In this document: in pieces, positions 10,476-22,365 of the stretch
How positions within the stretch are numbered: the first letter of the stretch is position 1
Layout of the letters: the number at the start of each line of letters is the position of its first letter
Origin: Salvia splendens
Lineage: Eukaryota; Streptophyta; Magnoliopsida; Lamiales; Lamiaceae
Reading direction: 5' to 3'
Assembly: GCF_004379255.2 (NCBI RefSeq)
Contig: NC_056050.1
Coordinates: 12,213,410-12,277,409 of the forward strand
Length of the DNA stretch: 64,000 nt
Position numbers and translations under genes: made by a program
The notes under the pieces: generated by a model
What the model was told of the DNA's origin: nothing
Seen by the model: the letters and a program-made list of their open reading frames with translations, nothing else
Database searches by the model: none

Positions 10476-11790
10476 TCAAGAAGGTCCACTCAAGGCCCCA
10501 TACCTCGAGAAGCTCCTAACAGGTGGCAATGTGGCGAGAGCCATCGTGGCCCGCACGGAGTTGGATTCCATCTTGTCTTTCGGCCAAGACGGCCTCACCC
10601 CATCACTCGACGCGCCGTTTTCAAAGTTGTCCCGGATTTTCCTAGTTTTCCCTCGCTCAAGTGGAGGGAAGTCGGAGAGGGTGGGGCCATCAGCAAATAA
10701 GGGGGTGGGGGGAGTGATCTCTTTTTGGAATTCAAGGAGGAGCGGGGTTTCCATCGACCGGAAGGCGGTTTCCGGCGGCGGGCCGGCGAGGAGGGGTTGT
10801 GCCGCTGCGGAATCAAGGATTTCCGCCACCTCCAAAGAGAGTACTTGCAAGATATCATTCCTTTTTGGCTTCATTTGCTGCATTGGGAGGGGGTGGCACG
10901 AATCTTCACATGGTTTCTCTTGTTGGTAAGGGACAAAGGTGTTTTCGGAAAGGTATTTTGGTTCTATGCACATTTCGGGTAAGTTGACTAACCCACTCTC
11001 CAAGGTACTTTTTGGAGCACATGGTTCAGCCCCACCCTCTTGGGATACGCAAGTGAGCATGGCGTCACCTTCCCTAACGGTCGTCTCATTCACGGCGGGA
11101 CCTTGGTCGGAGGGGGGGTCCGGTGCACCTGCCGGCAAGATCGCAAGGGCCACCGGCTCCATGTGGTCTCCTTCCGGAGGAGTGTGGGCCAAATGGTGGT
11201 TTTCCGGCCCTTTTGCTTCCAAGACGTCATTGGAACAAGATGGGAACGAGAGTGACTTACAACTTGGATTGTCATGGTCGGAGCTCATATCGGCGGCCTC
11301 AATGACGGGGCTATCATCCGATCCGAAGGTGAGTTTCTTCCAAAGTTTCTTGTCCTCCGGGAGTGGTGAAGGCACAAACCTTTTCCGGCCATGACCATTG
11401 GTAGGGGGAGCCGGTGTGCTCTTTCTCGCGCTAACCCGGCTCTTCTTACTCTTCATTTTCAGATCTTTGGCCGAAAGCTTCGGGTTTGAGGCATCATTCC
11501 AGTGGAAGACCATGAGCTGGTCCGGGATAGTACTTGCCGTGTCGGGATCCGGCGTGGCTGGGATGGGGCTCGAGGTAGGATCCGGCATGGCCGGCCGAGA
11601 GGCGGACACGGATGGCTGGTCTCGCGAGATATAGGGATGACGCACCGGGGTGGAGGTTGACGACGAGAGGTGTTGAGAGACGGCGGGTGAAGGAATCCCT
11701 TGGGTGGGGAGTGGCCGGATTATCAAACGGAGGTGAGATTGCTAGAGAGAAGGAGCAGCATCTCTCTCTAGAATTCCGGATATCTGTTGC
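10476..11790 (-). pseudogene. Inverted LINE 5' half: 5' UTR and ORF1 N-terminal region (copy E)
   Basis: A 416-codon minus-strand frame (11726 to 10476) preceded on that strand by a C/T-rich leader like those of the other LINE copies. The protein is Ser/Pro-rich with no fold I recognise, and has a SDFPPLERGKTRK motif near its end. A similar position just before a DUF4283 domain is common in plant LINE proteins. Its 5' end abuts the forward 3' half at about 11795. The last codons may belong to the neighbouring copy D in the opposite direction. Confidence 0.5.
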
Positions 11791-11794
11791 GTAG

Positions 11795-12617
11795 TTGGTT
11801 CCTTCACTTGGAAATACTTGAACGCCAAGCACATTCTACTTCAATTCCAAGCTATGGCTAACTATGCTAAGGTCTTAAGTGGACCTAATGGGAGTCCGGT
11901 TTGGTTTGTTGACATTCACCCAATGAGGGTGTTCAAGTGGGAGCCGGACTTTGATACGTTCTTCGAGTTGCCGATAGTTGTCGTGTGGTGCAATATCATG
12001 GGAGTTCCGGTTCACCTCTTTGAGGTATCGGCCATCATGGATATCGGCAAGCTTCTAGGCAAGCCGTTACAAGTGGACCATGCCACAATCAACCAAACTC
12101 GGCTTTCCTTTGCTAGGATTTTTGTCGAAATCGATATCTCCAACCCACCGACGGAGGAGATTATACTAAGCATCCTATGCAAAGAATCAAGACACAAAGT
12201 GGCATGGGACTGTATCCCGCTGTTTTGCGTGAATTGTAAACATGTTGGACACGTCATTGATAAGTGTCATACGTTGGGAAGGAAGGGGCGTCTTGGAAGT
12301 AAGGATTACCGAACACCAACAAAGGTGCAGCACCCTAACTATGACCCCAAGATCATCCGCCCTGAACGGCTCCCAAAGGAGGCGAATAGGGTTGGCACTT
12401 CACCGAGCATTGATCACACGAACAAGGAGAAAGATAGTGGCAACCAAAAGAAGGACAAGGAGGGCATTTTGGACGCCCAACCGTTGGTCCCAAGAGCGCC
12501 CTTTGAGAGGCAACCTAGCGTGGACGAGGATGGTTTCAATTGGTGTCAAGGAAGAGGAAAGGCAAGGCACATAGGGGAGACATGCATTCCAAAGCTCCAA
12601 ATCTCGACAATTTACGC
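11795..12617 (+). pseudogene. LINE ORF1 3' half: DUF4283-like core and zinc knuckle (copy E)
   Basis: Starts abruptly inside the core domain (WKYLNAKHILLQFQ), continues through FKWEPDFDTFFELP and the knuckle CVNCKHVGHVIDKC to the tail, where a 1-nt shift spoils the DEDGFQLV signature (DEDGFNW). It stops in mid-ORF at about 12617, where an oppositely oriented LINE 3' end begins. Together with the inverted 5' half it has the arrangement expected of a twin-primed LINE insertion. Confidence 0.65.
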
Positions 12618-12885
12618 TTTTGTTTTTAGATAAACACCCCAAGGGGTGAAGGGTTGAGGCGGGCCCACACCTGTGCATTACCAGATACCATTGCAACACC
12701 CAACCCAACACCGAGTCGCCAAAAAGTGACGACTCGCCATGACAATTAGAGCATAACAAGGGCCTCCCTACCAACTAGAGTGGTCATCTATATACTCTTA
12801 AAACCCTATTACAATTTTATTGATGCAGTCTCTGCATCCCCAAAACCTTAGTCCATCTCCTAATTAAGGCCCACAATATTAACAA
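12618..12885 (-). mobile_element. LINE 3'-end fragment, inverted (copy F)
   Basis: The reverse complement of this stretch gives the end of ORF1, the family 3' UTR including gtgggcccgcctcaaccctt, and a poor poly(A) reading out at 12618-12627. It is 5'-truncated just upstream of the ORF1 stop. The family hairpin is at 12712-12736. Confidence 0.75.
12712..12736 (-). other. 3'-UTR hairpin of LINE copy F
   Basis: CGAGTCG / CGACTCG stem with loop CACTTTTTG on the minus strand; the loop length differs from the other copies. Confidence 0.6.
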
Positions 12886-13123
12886 TGTAATCTCCATATC
12901 AGTTTAAGTTCTATATCTTTTGTTTTTCTCTGTACGTTTGTTTAAATTACTTTGTTTCTTTGCTTTGCTGCACCTTTTATCCTTCTTTTTTCCGATCTTC
13001 TACCTGGAAAATTCATTCCTTGAGAAACGGCTTCGGCCATTCGTCGCGTAGCCTGAATAGCATCCTGTTGAGCCGTGACGGCGTTTTGGATGTTGGCATA
13101 AACCGTTGACAGTTTATCAAGCC
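12886..13123. other. Spacer between LINE copy F and the viral block
   Basis: T-rich sequence on the left. At about 13122-12947 the minus strand has an open stretch of about 58 codons without a start, rich in Ala, Gln and Arg and predicted helical (it contains VYANIQNAVTAQQDAIQ). I do not recognise it. It could be viral leader, a gag fragment or chance. Confidence 0.35.
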
Positions 13124-13773
13124 ATGAATTCTTTAAGTAGAATATTGTCGAAAAATAAGGACAATACAGGGAGCAGTGCTTCTAGTCCTAATAGTAATAA
13201 AGAAATAATAATTTCAAAAAATTTTGTAAAATCAATTCAAAATTGGAAAATTCCAAACGAACCTTCCGTTTATAAACGGAGAGGAATTTTTGACACAGCT
13301 CCTTGCGATTATATCGTTAAAACTGTTGAAGAATCCCTTACTTTAGGAACGGGATTTAATTCTTTTAAACTTCTTTCTAAATCTTTAATTGAAGACCATA
13401 GAAAGAATTTAAAATTCCTTCATTTAGGATTAGTCCAAATTGGACTAAAACTTGCAACTAGAAAAGGGTTAAACACCTCTGCTTTAATTGCTGTTCGTGA
13501 TAAAAGACACCTAAGGTTTCATGATTCTTTATTAGGGATTGTAGAAACAAGTCTTTGTGATGGACCAATTTATTTTAGTTGCTTTCCCAAAAAGGAAAGG
13601 CAAATCTTGCCAAAAACGCTCTCCCTTTTCTCTAACTTCTCTCTCTAAACTCCTCGACGTCGACGGTAACTAGGCGTCTTCCCCGCCGACGGGGCAGCCG
13701 AGGGACACGCGCGGTCTCTCTGCCAAGGTTTCTCTCGTCCGTCCGGAGGTGACATGTGCTTGCACCTGATCCC

Positions 13774-15798
13774 ATGGTGAAATCCGGTGGTGAGCTACCG
13801 GAGGGGGATATCACGGCGGTTAGCTCCACAACGCAACCCCTCTCTTTGACGGAATGGAACTTCCACTCGATTGCAAGACCTAAAACAAAGCGGGCAGGTA
13901 CGCCACATCCGGAGAAGCCACGAAGAGGCCTCGCTTGTGCCGGATCAGAATTTGGATCGGATGTTTGTAGGGCCAAAAAGAAGATGGCATTTGAAATGGT
14001 AGAGAACCTAGCCGCTGAGGCACATGGTGAAGGGAGGGGATCGCCGGAACTTAGGCAAGCCCATATTGGTGAGATGTTGAGCTCGTTAGCTCAAATGGCA
14101 AATGAAGAGTGCCCTCCCAAAATTGCAATGGAGATGCCCAACTCCGAGGAGGTGGCCGGAATTTCGCCGGCGCCGGCGAGCCGGAGTGAGCTGGACCAAC
14201 ACCCAACCGGTGCAAGTACAATGCATCACATGGGTCCTAGGCTAGATGATGGGGTGGCATGTGATGTGTTAGAATCATGTGACTGCAAAAAGAGGTAGAA
14301 ACAAAGACCACTTTGCATGGAGAAGAAGGTGTTGCTCCAAATGGGGAAAATGACAAGTTGTACTCACAAGCAACACCATGTGCTCCTTTCCTCCACCTTG
14401 AGGCTGATGCACGCATGGAAGACCGTGCCCCCATGGCACAACCGCGGAGCCGTCGCCGGAAAAGCTGGAACCGCCGGAATATTCACCGGAAACGCTGGTA
14501 CCGCCGGCGAATGTGTGGAAGGCGGCAATGAATCACTCCAACCGCGGGGGACCGGGGCCGTGGAGAGTTCATCGGCCCCAAATCGAAAGCCCGAGCCAAT
14601 CCCCTTGGACGACGGCAAGACCAAGCCTTTGGGGACAGCCGGCTCTTATGAAGGTACGCCATCGCTCTCTTTTTCCAATTTTGAAACGGATTTTGTTTCG
14701 GAGAAGCTAGGGCTAGCTATTGTCGGGAAGTTCTCCCATTCACTCCCGTCCACAACCCAAATTCAAAAAAGCCTTAGTGGCATGGGGCTAGTTGGAGCAT
14801 TCACATGGAAATACTTGAATGCTAAGCATATTTTACTCCAATTTCAAGAGGTGGCCGATTATGCTAAGGTGCTAAATGGCCCTAATGGGAGTCCGAATTG
14901 GTATGTTGATAGCCATCCGATGAGGGTGTTCAAGTGGGCGCCGGATTTTGACACGTTCTTTGAGTCGCCAATTGTTTCCATGTGGTGTAACATATTGGGT
15001 ATACCGGCTCATCTCTATGAGGAATCGGCCCTCTTGGCAATCGGTAAGCTCCTTGGCAAGCCACTACAAGCCGATCATGCCACAATACATCAAAGTCGAC
15101 TCTCCTTCGTGAGGATTTGCGTAGAGATTAACATCTCTACTCCCCCAACGGAAGAGATCATCCTTAATATCCGAGACAAAGACTCGAGGTACAAAGTGGC
15201 ATGGGACCGTATTCCATTGTTTTGTGATAATTGTAAACATGTTGGGCATGAGAAAGAGGATTGCCATGCAGCGGGAACGAAGTCTCGGGGTAGAGACAAG
15301 GGTCGCCGAGCACCATACAAGGAGAACCTCTCAAGCCATGCCGCCAAGATCATCCACCGTGAGTGGCGCCCAAAGGCGAATGCTCGGCCCGGCACTCCAT
15401 CGTCCATTGGACAGTTTGAGAAGCCCAAAGATTGTAACAACCACGCGGAGTACATCGAGGGTACATTGGGTGCGGGATCGTCGAAGTCAAGAGTGGCTAG
15501 TAGGAGTCACCCAAGTGTGGATGAGGATGGCTTCCAATTGGTGTCAAGGAAGAGGAAAGGAAAAGTGCATGAGGGCGATATGCACACCAAGGCTCCACAC
15601 GTTGATGATTGGCATTTGAAGGAGAATGTTGCTACGGTGACATTTGGGAGTGTCCCATCGGGTGCGAATGACGCAAGCTTTAGCTCCATGAGTGTCGCAT
15701 GTGGGCGCCCCAACCGGGAGATAGAGGGCCACATCGAGGACCTTGATCCAGGAGGGCATGTACCTAGCGGAGGTATCCCTATTGCGGGCCTTAGCTAG
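13774..15798 (+). pseudogene. LINE ORF1, longest DUF4283-like/CCHC copy (copy G)
   Basis: ATG 13774 starts the N-terminal region (KTKRAGTPHPEKPRRG), which closes at 14298. The main frame, open until the TAG at 15796-15798, includes the whole DUF4283-like core (VGKFSHSLPSTTQIQ; FKWAPDFDTFFESP; LLGKPLQADHATIHQ), the knuckle CDNCKHVGHEKEDC and the tail DEDGFQLVSRKRKGK. Comparison with copy B shows small indels near 14285-14310 and 14440-14445 that put the halves in different frames. This is the best template for the family's protein. Confidence 0.82.
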
Positions 15799-15924
15799 GT
15801 GATGGACGGAAGTGTTGGGGATACAAAGGTTGTATCAAATGGTAATTGGATTTTGAGAGTATATTGATGACCACCTCTAGTTGTTAGGGAGGCCCTCGTT
15901 GTACTCTAATTTGTCATGCCTTGG

Positions 15925-15949
15925 CGAGTCGTCACTTTTGGGCGACTCG
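15925..15949 (+). other. 3'-UTR hairpin of LINE copy G
   Basis: CGAGTCG / CGACTCG stem of 9 bp including a U-G pair, loop ACTTTTG. Confidence 0.7.
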
Positions 15950-17366
15950 GTGTATGTTTGTTTGTAACCAATGGTTTTGGTAATGCACAGGTGTGGGTCC
16001 GCCTCAACCCTCCGCCCATTGGGGTGTGTTAAAAAAAAATTGTATTGTCTTTAACAGACATGACCTTAATGCATGCTTTATGCTTAGATATTAGAACCGA
16101 AGGATTTAATATGGCTAGAGAAGCAAAAAATGTTATCCTTACATATAGGATACATTATAAGGTTATGAATTCTGTTTTCCCAAGATGTAAGGAAATTCCT
16201 TACGAATCTGAAAAACAGACTACTCTTTTTGTCACTAATTTAGAAAAGAGTAATGTTCAAATTCCCCAGACTATTACTTGGGATCAGGTTAAATTACCTG
16301 AAAATTGGCTCCTTGAAGAAGCCATAGAACCGGAAAAACCGGAACCAAGAAAACTTGAAAACATAATAGAACACTCAAATGGTGATGTCGAAATCAGGTT
16401 TTCTGATACAAGAGTCGCTCGTCTAAATACGAGACAGCCAAGTAGAGTTTCTACCTCTTCCGTTCCTTTATCTAACTTTGAAAAGGAAAACATAAAAGGA
16501 ACGTGTTTTTCACCTTCGGGAATAAATCATCCTGAATATAAGGTAGAAATTCCTTCTTCTAGTAATACTAGAAGAACCTCTCCTACTCCCTCGGAAATGG
16601 GTTACAGCGATTTTTCTATCAATGTCTTAAGTAAAGATGATAGGGATTTCGATTCCTTTTATTTAAAGGAAAGTGACTTAAAAGAAAAATGGTTTTCTCT
16701 TAAAAGTGAAAAAAGTCAAAACAAATGGTTTTCTCTCTATAGAAAATTTCTGAGAAAAACTAACGGAGAAAATACTCTCGATTTCTTTGAATTTCTTAGG
16801 AAAATGTATGCTCTACAGAAAAGAGATTTTCCTGATTTCAAAGACGAAAGGGTTATCTCTACTCTTGAGACTTCTCTCAATGATTTCAAAACTGTTTCTG
16901 GGAAAATTATTAAAAGTATCCATCCCCCAGAAATGAATCTTTCTATTAAAACATTAGAAGGGGAAATTCTTGCCTCTCCTTATAAAGGAAGCTCAGCAGG
17001 AAAATTCGAGGATATTGTTTCACAGAACAATTTTACGAATCTTTATCTCAAAACTTTAGGAGATCAGATGAATAGGATAGAAAAGGTATCCCAAAACACC
17101 GAAGTTGAAAACCTTGGTTTAAACTTCGGTCCCAAAAGGGATAGCAAGGTTTTATTTAAACCTATGCCTTCTGATAAGTTGGACATAAATTTCTGTCCTA
17201 ACGTCTCCTCTGAAATGATTGGAGAAATTGCAAAAAGGTTAAATAACCTAAAAATTAATGATTGCGCTCCTCTTAATAAAGGAGAAAAATCATGTGAATC
17301 AGAAGAGTCTGACGACTCAAAAATTCTTATCAAAGTTTGGGTGAACTCGAAAAACAATTCGAGAAT

Positions 17367-20300
17367 ATGAGGATTGAGGATGATCCCTTAGAGGTCAATA
17401 AATTGTCTTCTTCCTATAAAAAGAAGATGGTTTATAAGATCCCTGCAAAGCCCTATTATCATAGGCCTACTCCGGTAGATCTCCAATTAGAGCAGTTTAG
17501 TGAATATAATGCTTGCTCTTACGATGGAAAATCCATTAATGAATGGAATATTGATGGTCTCTCTGAATACCAAATACAAGCTGTCATAAATTATAAGACA
17601 ATGTATGCCTCGGCCCATAGGGTCAATGGCACTACAGATCCTGTTATTGCAAGAGCCATAATTCAAGGCTTTACTGGCCAGCTCAAAGGATGGTGGGATT
17701 TTTGCTTCAACGAAGAAGTAAAAAATCAAATCCTTAATGCTGTTAAGACAGAAAACAAGAACAATGTTATTACACAAGTCCCAGACAGTGTTAATATGCT
17801 ATTATATACGATAGCAAAACACTTTATCGGAGAAGCATCATTACATCTTGATAAAACTCAAGAACAACTGATGAACCTTAGATGCCACAATCTATCTCAA
17901 TATAAGTGGTATAAGGATGTCTTTCTCTCTAAAGTCTTTACTAGAGAAGATTGTTACCAACAATTTTGGAAAGAAAAGTTCTTATCAGGACTACCCCATT
18001 TCTTTGCTGAAAGAGTTCGAAATAGAATAAAGCAAAAAAACAATGGAGAAATTCCATACCATTTATACACATATGGAGACCTTTCTTCGGAAATTATTTC
18101 TGAAGGAATCAACTTATGTAATGAAATAAAATTACATAAACAAGTTCAAAAGGAAAAGGTTATGGGAAAGATGGTCGTTGGAGACTTTTGTGAGCAATTA
18201 GGCTTACAAACTTTTCCCCATAAAACCTCTGAAAAGAAAAGAAAGGTTTATAAATCTTCCAAAAATCCTTTCAAAAGAAAGAAAAGAAAATCTTTTCATA
18301 AGTCATCCTTTAGGGATGAGGAAAAACCCAAAGGAAGAAAACCCCATGTCTGTTATAAATGTCACAGACCAGGACATTACGCTAATAAGTGTAAAATGAA
18401 AAAGAAAATCAGTAGTCTATCTATTGACGAAGGATTAAAGAAATCCCTTGAAAAGATTCTTATATCAGAATCTGATGAAGAAATTAAAGTTGCTGCTATT
18501 TCAGCTAGCGACAATAACTCTTCTGAAAATTCGGAAGATGAAGAGTCAGACTGTAATGGTAATTGTGACTATTACAAGACTCTTTGTAAAGCTAATGGAT
18601 TATGTACGCTATCCAAAGAAGAATCTTTTATTCTTGAATTAATCGATCAGGTAACTGATCCAGAAAAGAAAAAAGAAGCTCTCCAAAAATATATGGAGAA
18701 ATATGGTTCGGAAAATCAAAGACAAAAATATAAAGAACCCGAACCAGAAGCTTATAGCTTAAAAGAAATTCTTAATAGAGTTAAGAATTCAGGAAAAGAA
18801 AAGGAAGTCAGCCCAGCTGATTTAACCAGAGAAATTAGCTCTATAAAAAAGGAGATAATTGATCTCAAGCAAAGAGTATCTTTGCTAGAATTAAATCAAA
18901 AGGATAATCCTGATTCTGAGCAGGAAGAACCTGAATCCTCAGGATTCAAAGAAAATCCCTTGACTTTTATTAATATGATTAATAAAGTCATTACTCACAA
19001 ATGGTATATTCAGGTTACCATTATTGTGCAAAAGGAATTTTATGTCAAAGCAAGAGCTATGGTTGACTCTGGAGCAGACTTAAATTGCATTAATGAAGGA
19101 TTAATTCCATCCCGGTACTTTTCCAAAACTTCGGAAATATTGAATACTGCAGATGGAAAAAAGCTTTGGGTTAATTACAAGCTCGAAAATGCTGCAGTAT
19201 GCAATAAAGGAATTTGTCTTGAAATGCCATTTATAATGGTAAAAAATCTTTCGCATGAAGTCATTCTAGGAAACCCTTTTCTTCATATGCTTTACCCAAT
19301 CAAAAGCATTGATGAAAAAGGAATTACTAGTATGGTCAATTCTCAAGAAATTATTTTTAATTTCCTTACTCAACCTCGTTATCACGAGATTGATGTTCTT
19401 CAGCAAAAAATTGAAAGAAAAGAAAAATTCTTGAATTCACTTTCTCAAGAACTAAGTTTTAAAAAGCTTAATGAGGCTTTGAAAAACAAGAATATCCTTG
19501 CAAGGATAGAAGAAGTTAGAAAACATATTGAAAAAACATGCTGCTCGGATATTCCGAATGCCTTTTGGGCAAGAAAGAAGCATGTTGTTCACCTTCCTTA
19601 TGAAATTAATTTCAAGGAAGGATCAATTCCTACTAAGGCTAGACCCATTGCAATGGGTCCAAAACACTTAGAAATTTGTAAAAAGGAAGTTGATGATTTA
19701 CTTTCTAAAGGGTTAATTAGACCCTCATACAACCCTTGGAGCTGTCCAGCATTTTATGTTGAAAATGCTGCTGAGCTTGAAAGAGGAGTTCCAAGGCTTG
19801 TTATCAACTATAAACCTCTTAATCAAGCTTTGAGATGGATTAGATATCCTATCCCTAATAAAAGGGATCTTCTCAATCGTCTTTATTCAACCAAAGTTAT
19901 GTCAAAATTTGACATGAAATCTGGATTCTGGCAAATTCAAATTGCTGAAGAAGATAGATATAAAACGGCTTTCACTGTTCCATTTGGACATTATGAATGG
20001 AATGTAATGCCGTTTGGGCTTAAAAATGCTCCTTCTGAATTTCAACATATCATGAATGATATTTTTAAGCCATACACAGAATTCTGTATATGCTACATTG
20101 ATGATGTTCTGGTCTTTTCAAAATCCATTGATCAACATTTTAAGCATCTCAAGGCATTTATAAATGCTGTTATCCTTAATGGCCTAGTTATATCGGCAAA
20201 GAAGGTTAAAATATTTCAAACAGAAATAAAATTTCTTGGACATATTATTAAAGAAGAGACTATTTTCCCTGTTGATAGGTCTATCTGTTTTGGGGAAAAA

Positions 20301-20930
20301 TTCCCTAACGAAATTAAGGATAAAACACAACTTTAAAGATTTTTAAGGAGTCTAAACTATGTTGCAGACTTTTACAAAGATTTTGCCCTTGATACCAAAC
20401 CTTTATATGAAAGGTTGAAAAAGAACCCTCCTGTGTGGTCGTTAGATCATACAAATGTTGTTATCAAAATAAAATCTAAAATCAAGGAAATTCCTTGTTT
20501 AGCAATAGCTGACCCAGAAGCCTTTAAAATTATCGAAACTGATGCTTCTGAGTTAGGATACGGAGGAATACTTAAACAAAGAGTTAATAATAAAGAAACT
20601 CTTGTTAGATATACCTCAGGATTCTGGCAAGGAGCCAGAAAAAACTATTCTACTATAAAGAAAGAAATTCTCTCTCTTGTTCTCTGTATTCAAAAATTTG
20701 AAAGTGATTTATTAAATAAAAAATTCCTTATTAGGATTGATTGCAAATCTGCAAAGGATATCATTGAAAAGGATGTAAAAAATTTAGCATCTAAACAAAT
20801 TTTTGCGAGATGGCAGGGAATTCTCTCTGTTTTTGATTTTGATATAGAGTTTATTAACGGAAGTGATAATTCCTTACCTGACTTCCTAACTCGTGAATTT
20901 TTACAAGAAAATCATGCATCGACAAATTGA
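17367..20930 (+). pseudogene. Caulimovirid capsid-protease-RT-RNase H polyprotein, one internal stop
   Basis: The ATG at 17367 overlaps the previous stop as ATGA; the frame is open a little upstream but without an earlier ATG. Domains in order: capsid region, a basic patch and CCHC knuckle (CYKCHRPGHYANKC, about 18351-18392), an acidic linker, the protease (MVDSGADLNC, about 19060), RT with FDMKSGFWQIQI and the YIDD box near 20100, then RNase H (TDASELGYGG near 20538) to the stop at 20928-20930. This single protein would package and copy the genome. An in-frame TAA at 20334-20336, between RT and RNase H, disables it; the frame is otherwise continuous. Confidence 0.88.
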
Positions 20931-22098
20931 CAAAGGAAAAAATAAGGTTAATAAACCTTCAAAAGGGGATCGTCAAATGCAGTCTTATAAGGCTGCATGT
21001 GCAAAAACGCAAGAACAGCTTAAAGCTGAGACACTTGAAAAAACTCCTAAAGAAAAAAGGCTTAGGGATGATGTCTATGCATTGGCAATCAGGTCTAATC
21101 AGACCAATTAATATATCTATCCATACATTCCTCTCTCAACTGAATGGATTTGCCCAGTTGAAGAAAAATATGCTCACCTCTCTCCGGGAGAAATGTCTAC
21201 CTTTTATTTGAGGGAGTTCGCTGACCCCTTTCTCTATCCAAAAGCATTTCAGTATTATTTCGCTATACTGAGCACCACAAAATCTGTGGATTTTGATTCT
21301 GTCACCAGGGCAGGAACAAAATGGGCTTATTCAAAAGCCTTTATTAAAAAGGTCATCTCTCCAGAAGAATGGCAAGGTGACTTATACAGTTGCCGAGAAG
21401 TCGCAAAAGAAAAAAGAACTTGTGATAAGCCATGGTTCAACTACTTTGATTATATCAAAGCATGGAAGGGGGCTTTCTGTTATGAAAACAGAAAAGCTAA
21501 GCACAGTTGGTTCCTTCAATTCAGGGACTGCGAAACCACTAAATTTCCTCAGTGGTTCATTTTCTGGTTTTCAGAATGGGGATTAAATCCCATCGTTCTT
21601 CCTGATAAAGTCAGGAAGGTGTTCGAAGACTTTTGCGAGACTAATCAGTCCATGAAATTTAAAGAACTCATGTTTGCCGCACTTTATCAAGTGCCTTGGA
21701 TTCTTAAATGGGATGTTGTCATACGAAGCGTTCCAATTAAGAAGCTCGAAGTCCTTCAGGGACACATCCCATATTTGGGAAGAAGAATTCTCATCAAGTG
21801 GTGGGAAAAATTTGAATTTTTCGAGGAATCAGTATTCTCTAAAAGGGGAATTATTAACCTTGAACCCGCTAAAGCTCCACCACCACCAGCAACCCCTAAA
21901 AGGGACCTTGCAGAAATCTTGGGAGAACTTATCAAAAGCTCCCCTAAGAAAGATCTAAAAGATCTCAGAAGACTTCTTCAGCAAAAGCTTTCTGAGGAAG
22001 GAAGTGATGAAGAAGAGACAGAAAAATTTTCTGATGAGTCAGCCTCTGCAAGTCATCAGGATAATAATGACATTATGCTTGACTCTCAACTCCCATGA
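20914..22098 (+). pseudogene. Caulimovirid downstream ORF of unknown function, one internal stop
   Basis: ATG 20914 overlaps the end of the pol frame by 17 nt. The first 65 codons encode a Lys/Gln-rich segment closed by TAA at 21109-21111. The same frame then runs open to 22098, with an internal ATG at 21193. The middle is rich in aromatic residues (WFLQFRD; FPQWFIFWFSEWGL), and the C-terminal part is proline- then acid-rich. Its position matches that of the translation transactivator or other downstream ORFs in caulimovirids, but I see no recognised motif and leave the function open. Confidence 0.6.
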
Positions 22099-22128
22099 TT
22101 ATGATCATGATTTTAAGTTTCGGTTTTA

Positions 22129-22356
22129 ATGGTTATACATTTTTTAAAAAATAACTTTGGAAAAGAAATTCGCCTTCTCCAAAGCACTATTAAAAGAAGT
22201 AAAGAAAGGCTTATTGAGCTTGATGAAGAGAGATATTTCTACAGAAGGAGACAATGGTCCCTTGCACCAATTTATGAAGAAATGCATAGTCTTCATAGCA
22301 TTATATGCGAATGCGAAAGAAAAATTCAAACTCTCACACTTATCAGTGCATGTTAA
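22129..22356 (+). CDS. Small viral-block ORF 1, 75 aa, predicted helical
   Basis: Begins at ATG 22129, 30 nt after the preceding ORF. The peptide is highly charged, with heptad-like spacing suggesting a coiled coil, and ends TLTLISAC. It is clearly related to the next small ORF: both share NNFGxEI, a spaced I/L pattern, a late basic ERK/KRK-type patch and an xISA end. No known function. It may be only a remnant, but it is uninterrupted in a block where all the larger frames are broken. Confidence 0.5.
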   Translation: MVIHFLKNNFGKEIRLLQSTIKRSKERLIELDEERYFYRRRQWSLAPIYEEMHSLHSIICECERKIQTLTLISAC

Positions 22357-22365
22357 AATTGTCTT

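Larger units (their letters stand above)
13595..16038 (+). mobile_element. LINE-type ORF1-only element, copy G, inserted in the viral movement gene
   Basis: A C/T-rich leader is followed by ORF1 (from 13774), the 3' UTR with hairpin, and a poly(A) run at 16031-16039. It is closely similar to copy B over the core and 3' end but has a different 5' leader. No clear target duplication is visible at the viral joins. Again no RT or endonuclease is encoded. Confidence 0.85.
13124..17370 (+). pseudogene. Caulimovirid movement protein, split by LINE copy G
   Basis: Two parts of one frame: 13124 to about 13594 and about 16039 to 17370. The start is placed at ATG 13124, since codons before it lack a methionine. 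The first part carries the 30K-superfamily core (HLGLVQIGLK; RDKRHLRFHDSLLG; CDGPIYFSCFP) and the second resumes at LSLTDMTLMHAL. In exogenous relatives this protein enlarges plasmodesmata for cell-to-cell movement. A long Ser/Lys-rich C-terminal extension follows the core. It ends in an ATGA overlap with the next frame. The 2.4-kb insertion makes it non-functional. Confidence 0.85.

Noticed and set aside
10375..10929. 184-aa plus-strand frame running from LINE copy D into the inverted segment
   Set aside because: Only the first part (DEDGFQLITRQKKGK) has family similarity; past about 10550 the minus-strand frame is far longer and more plausible.
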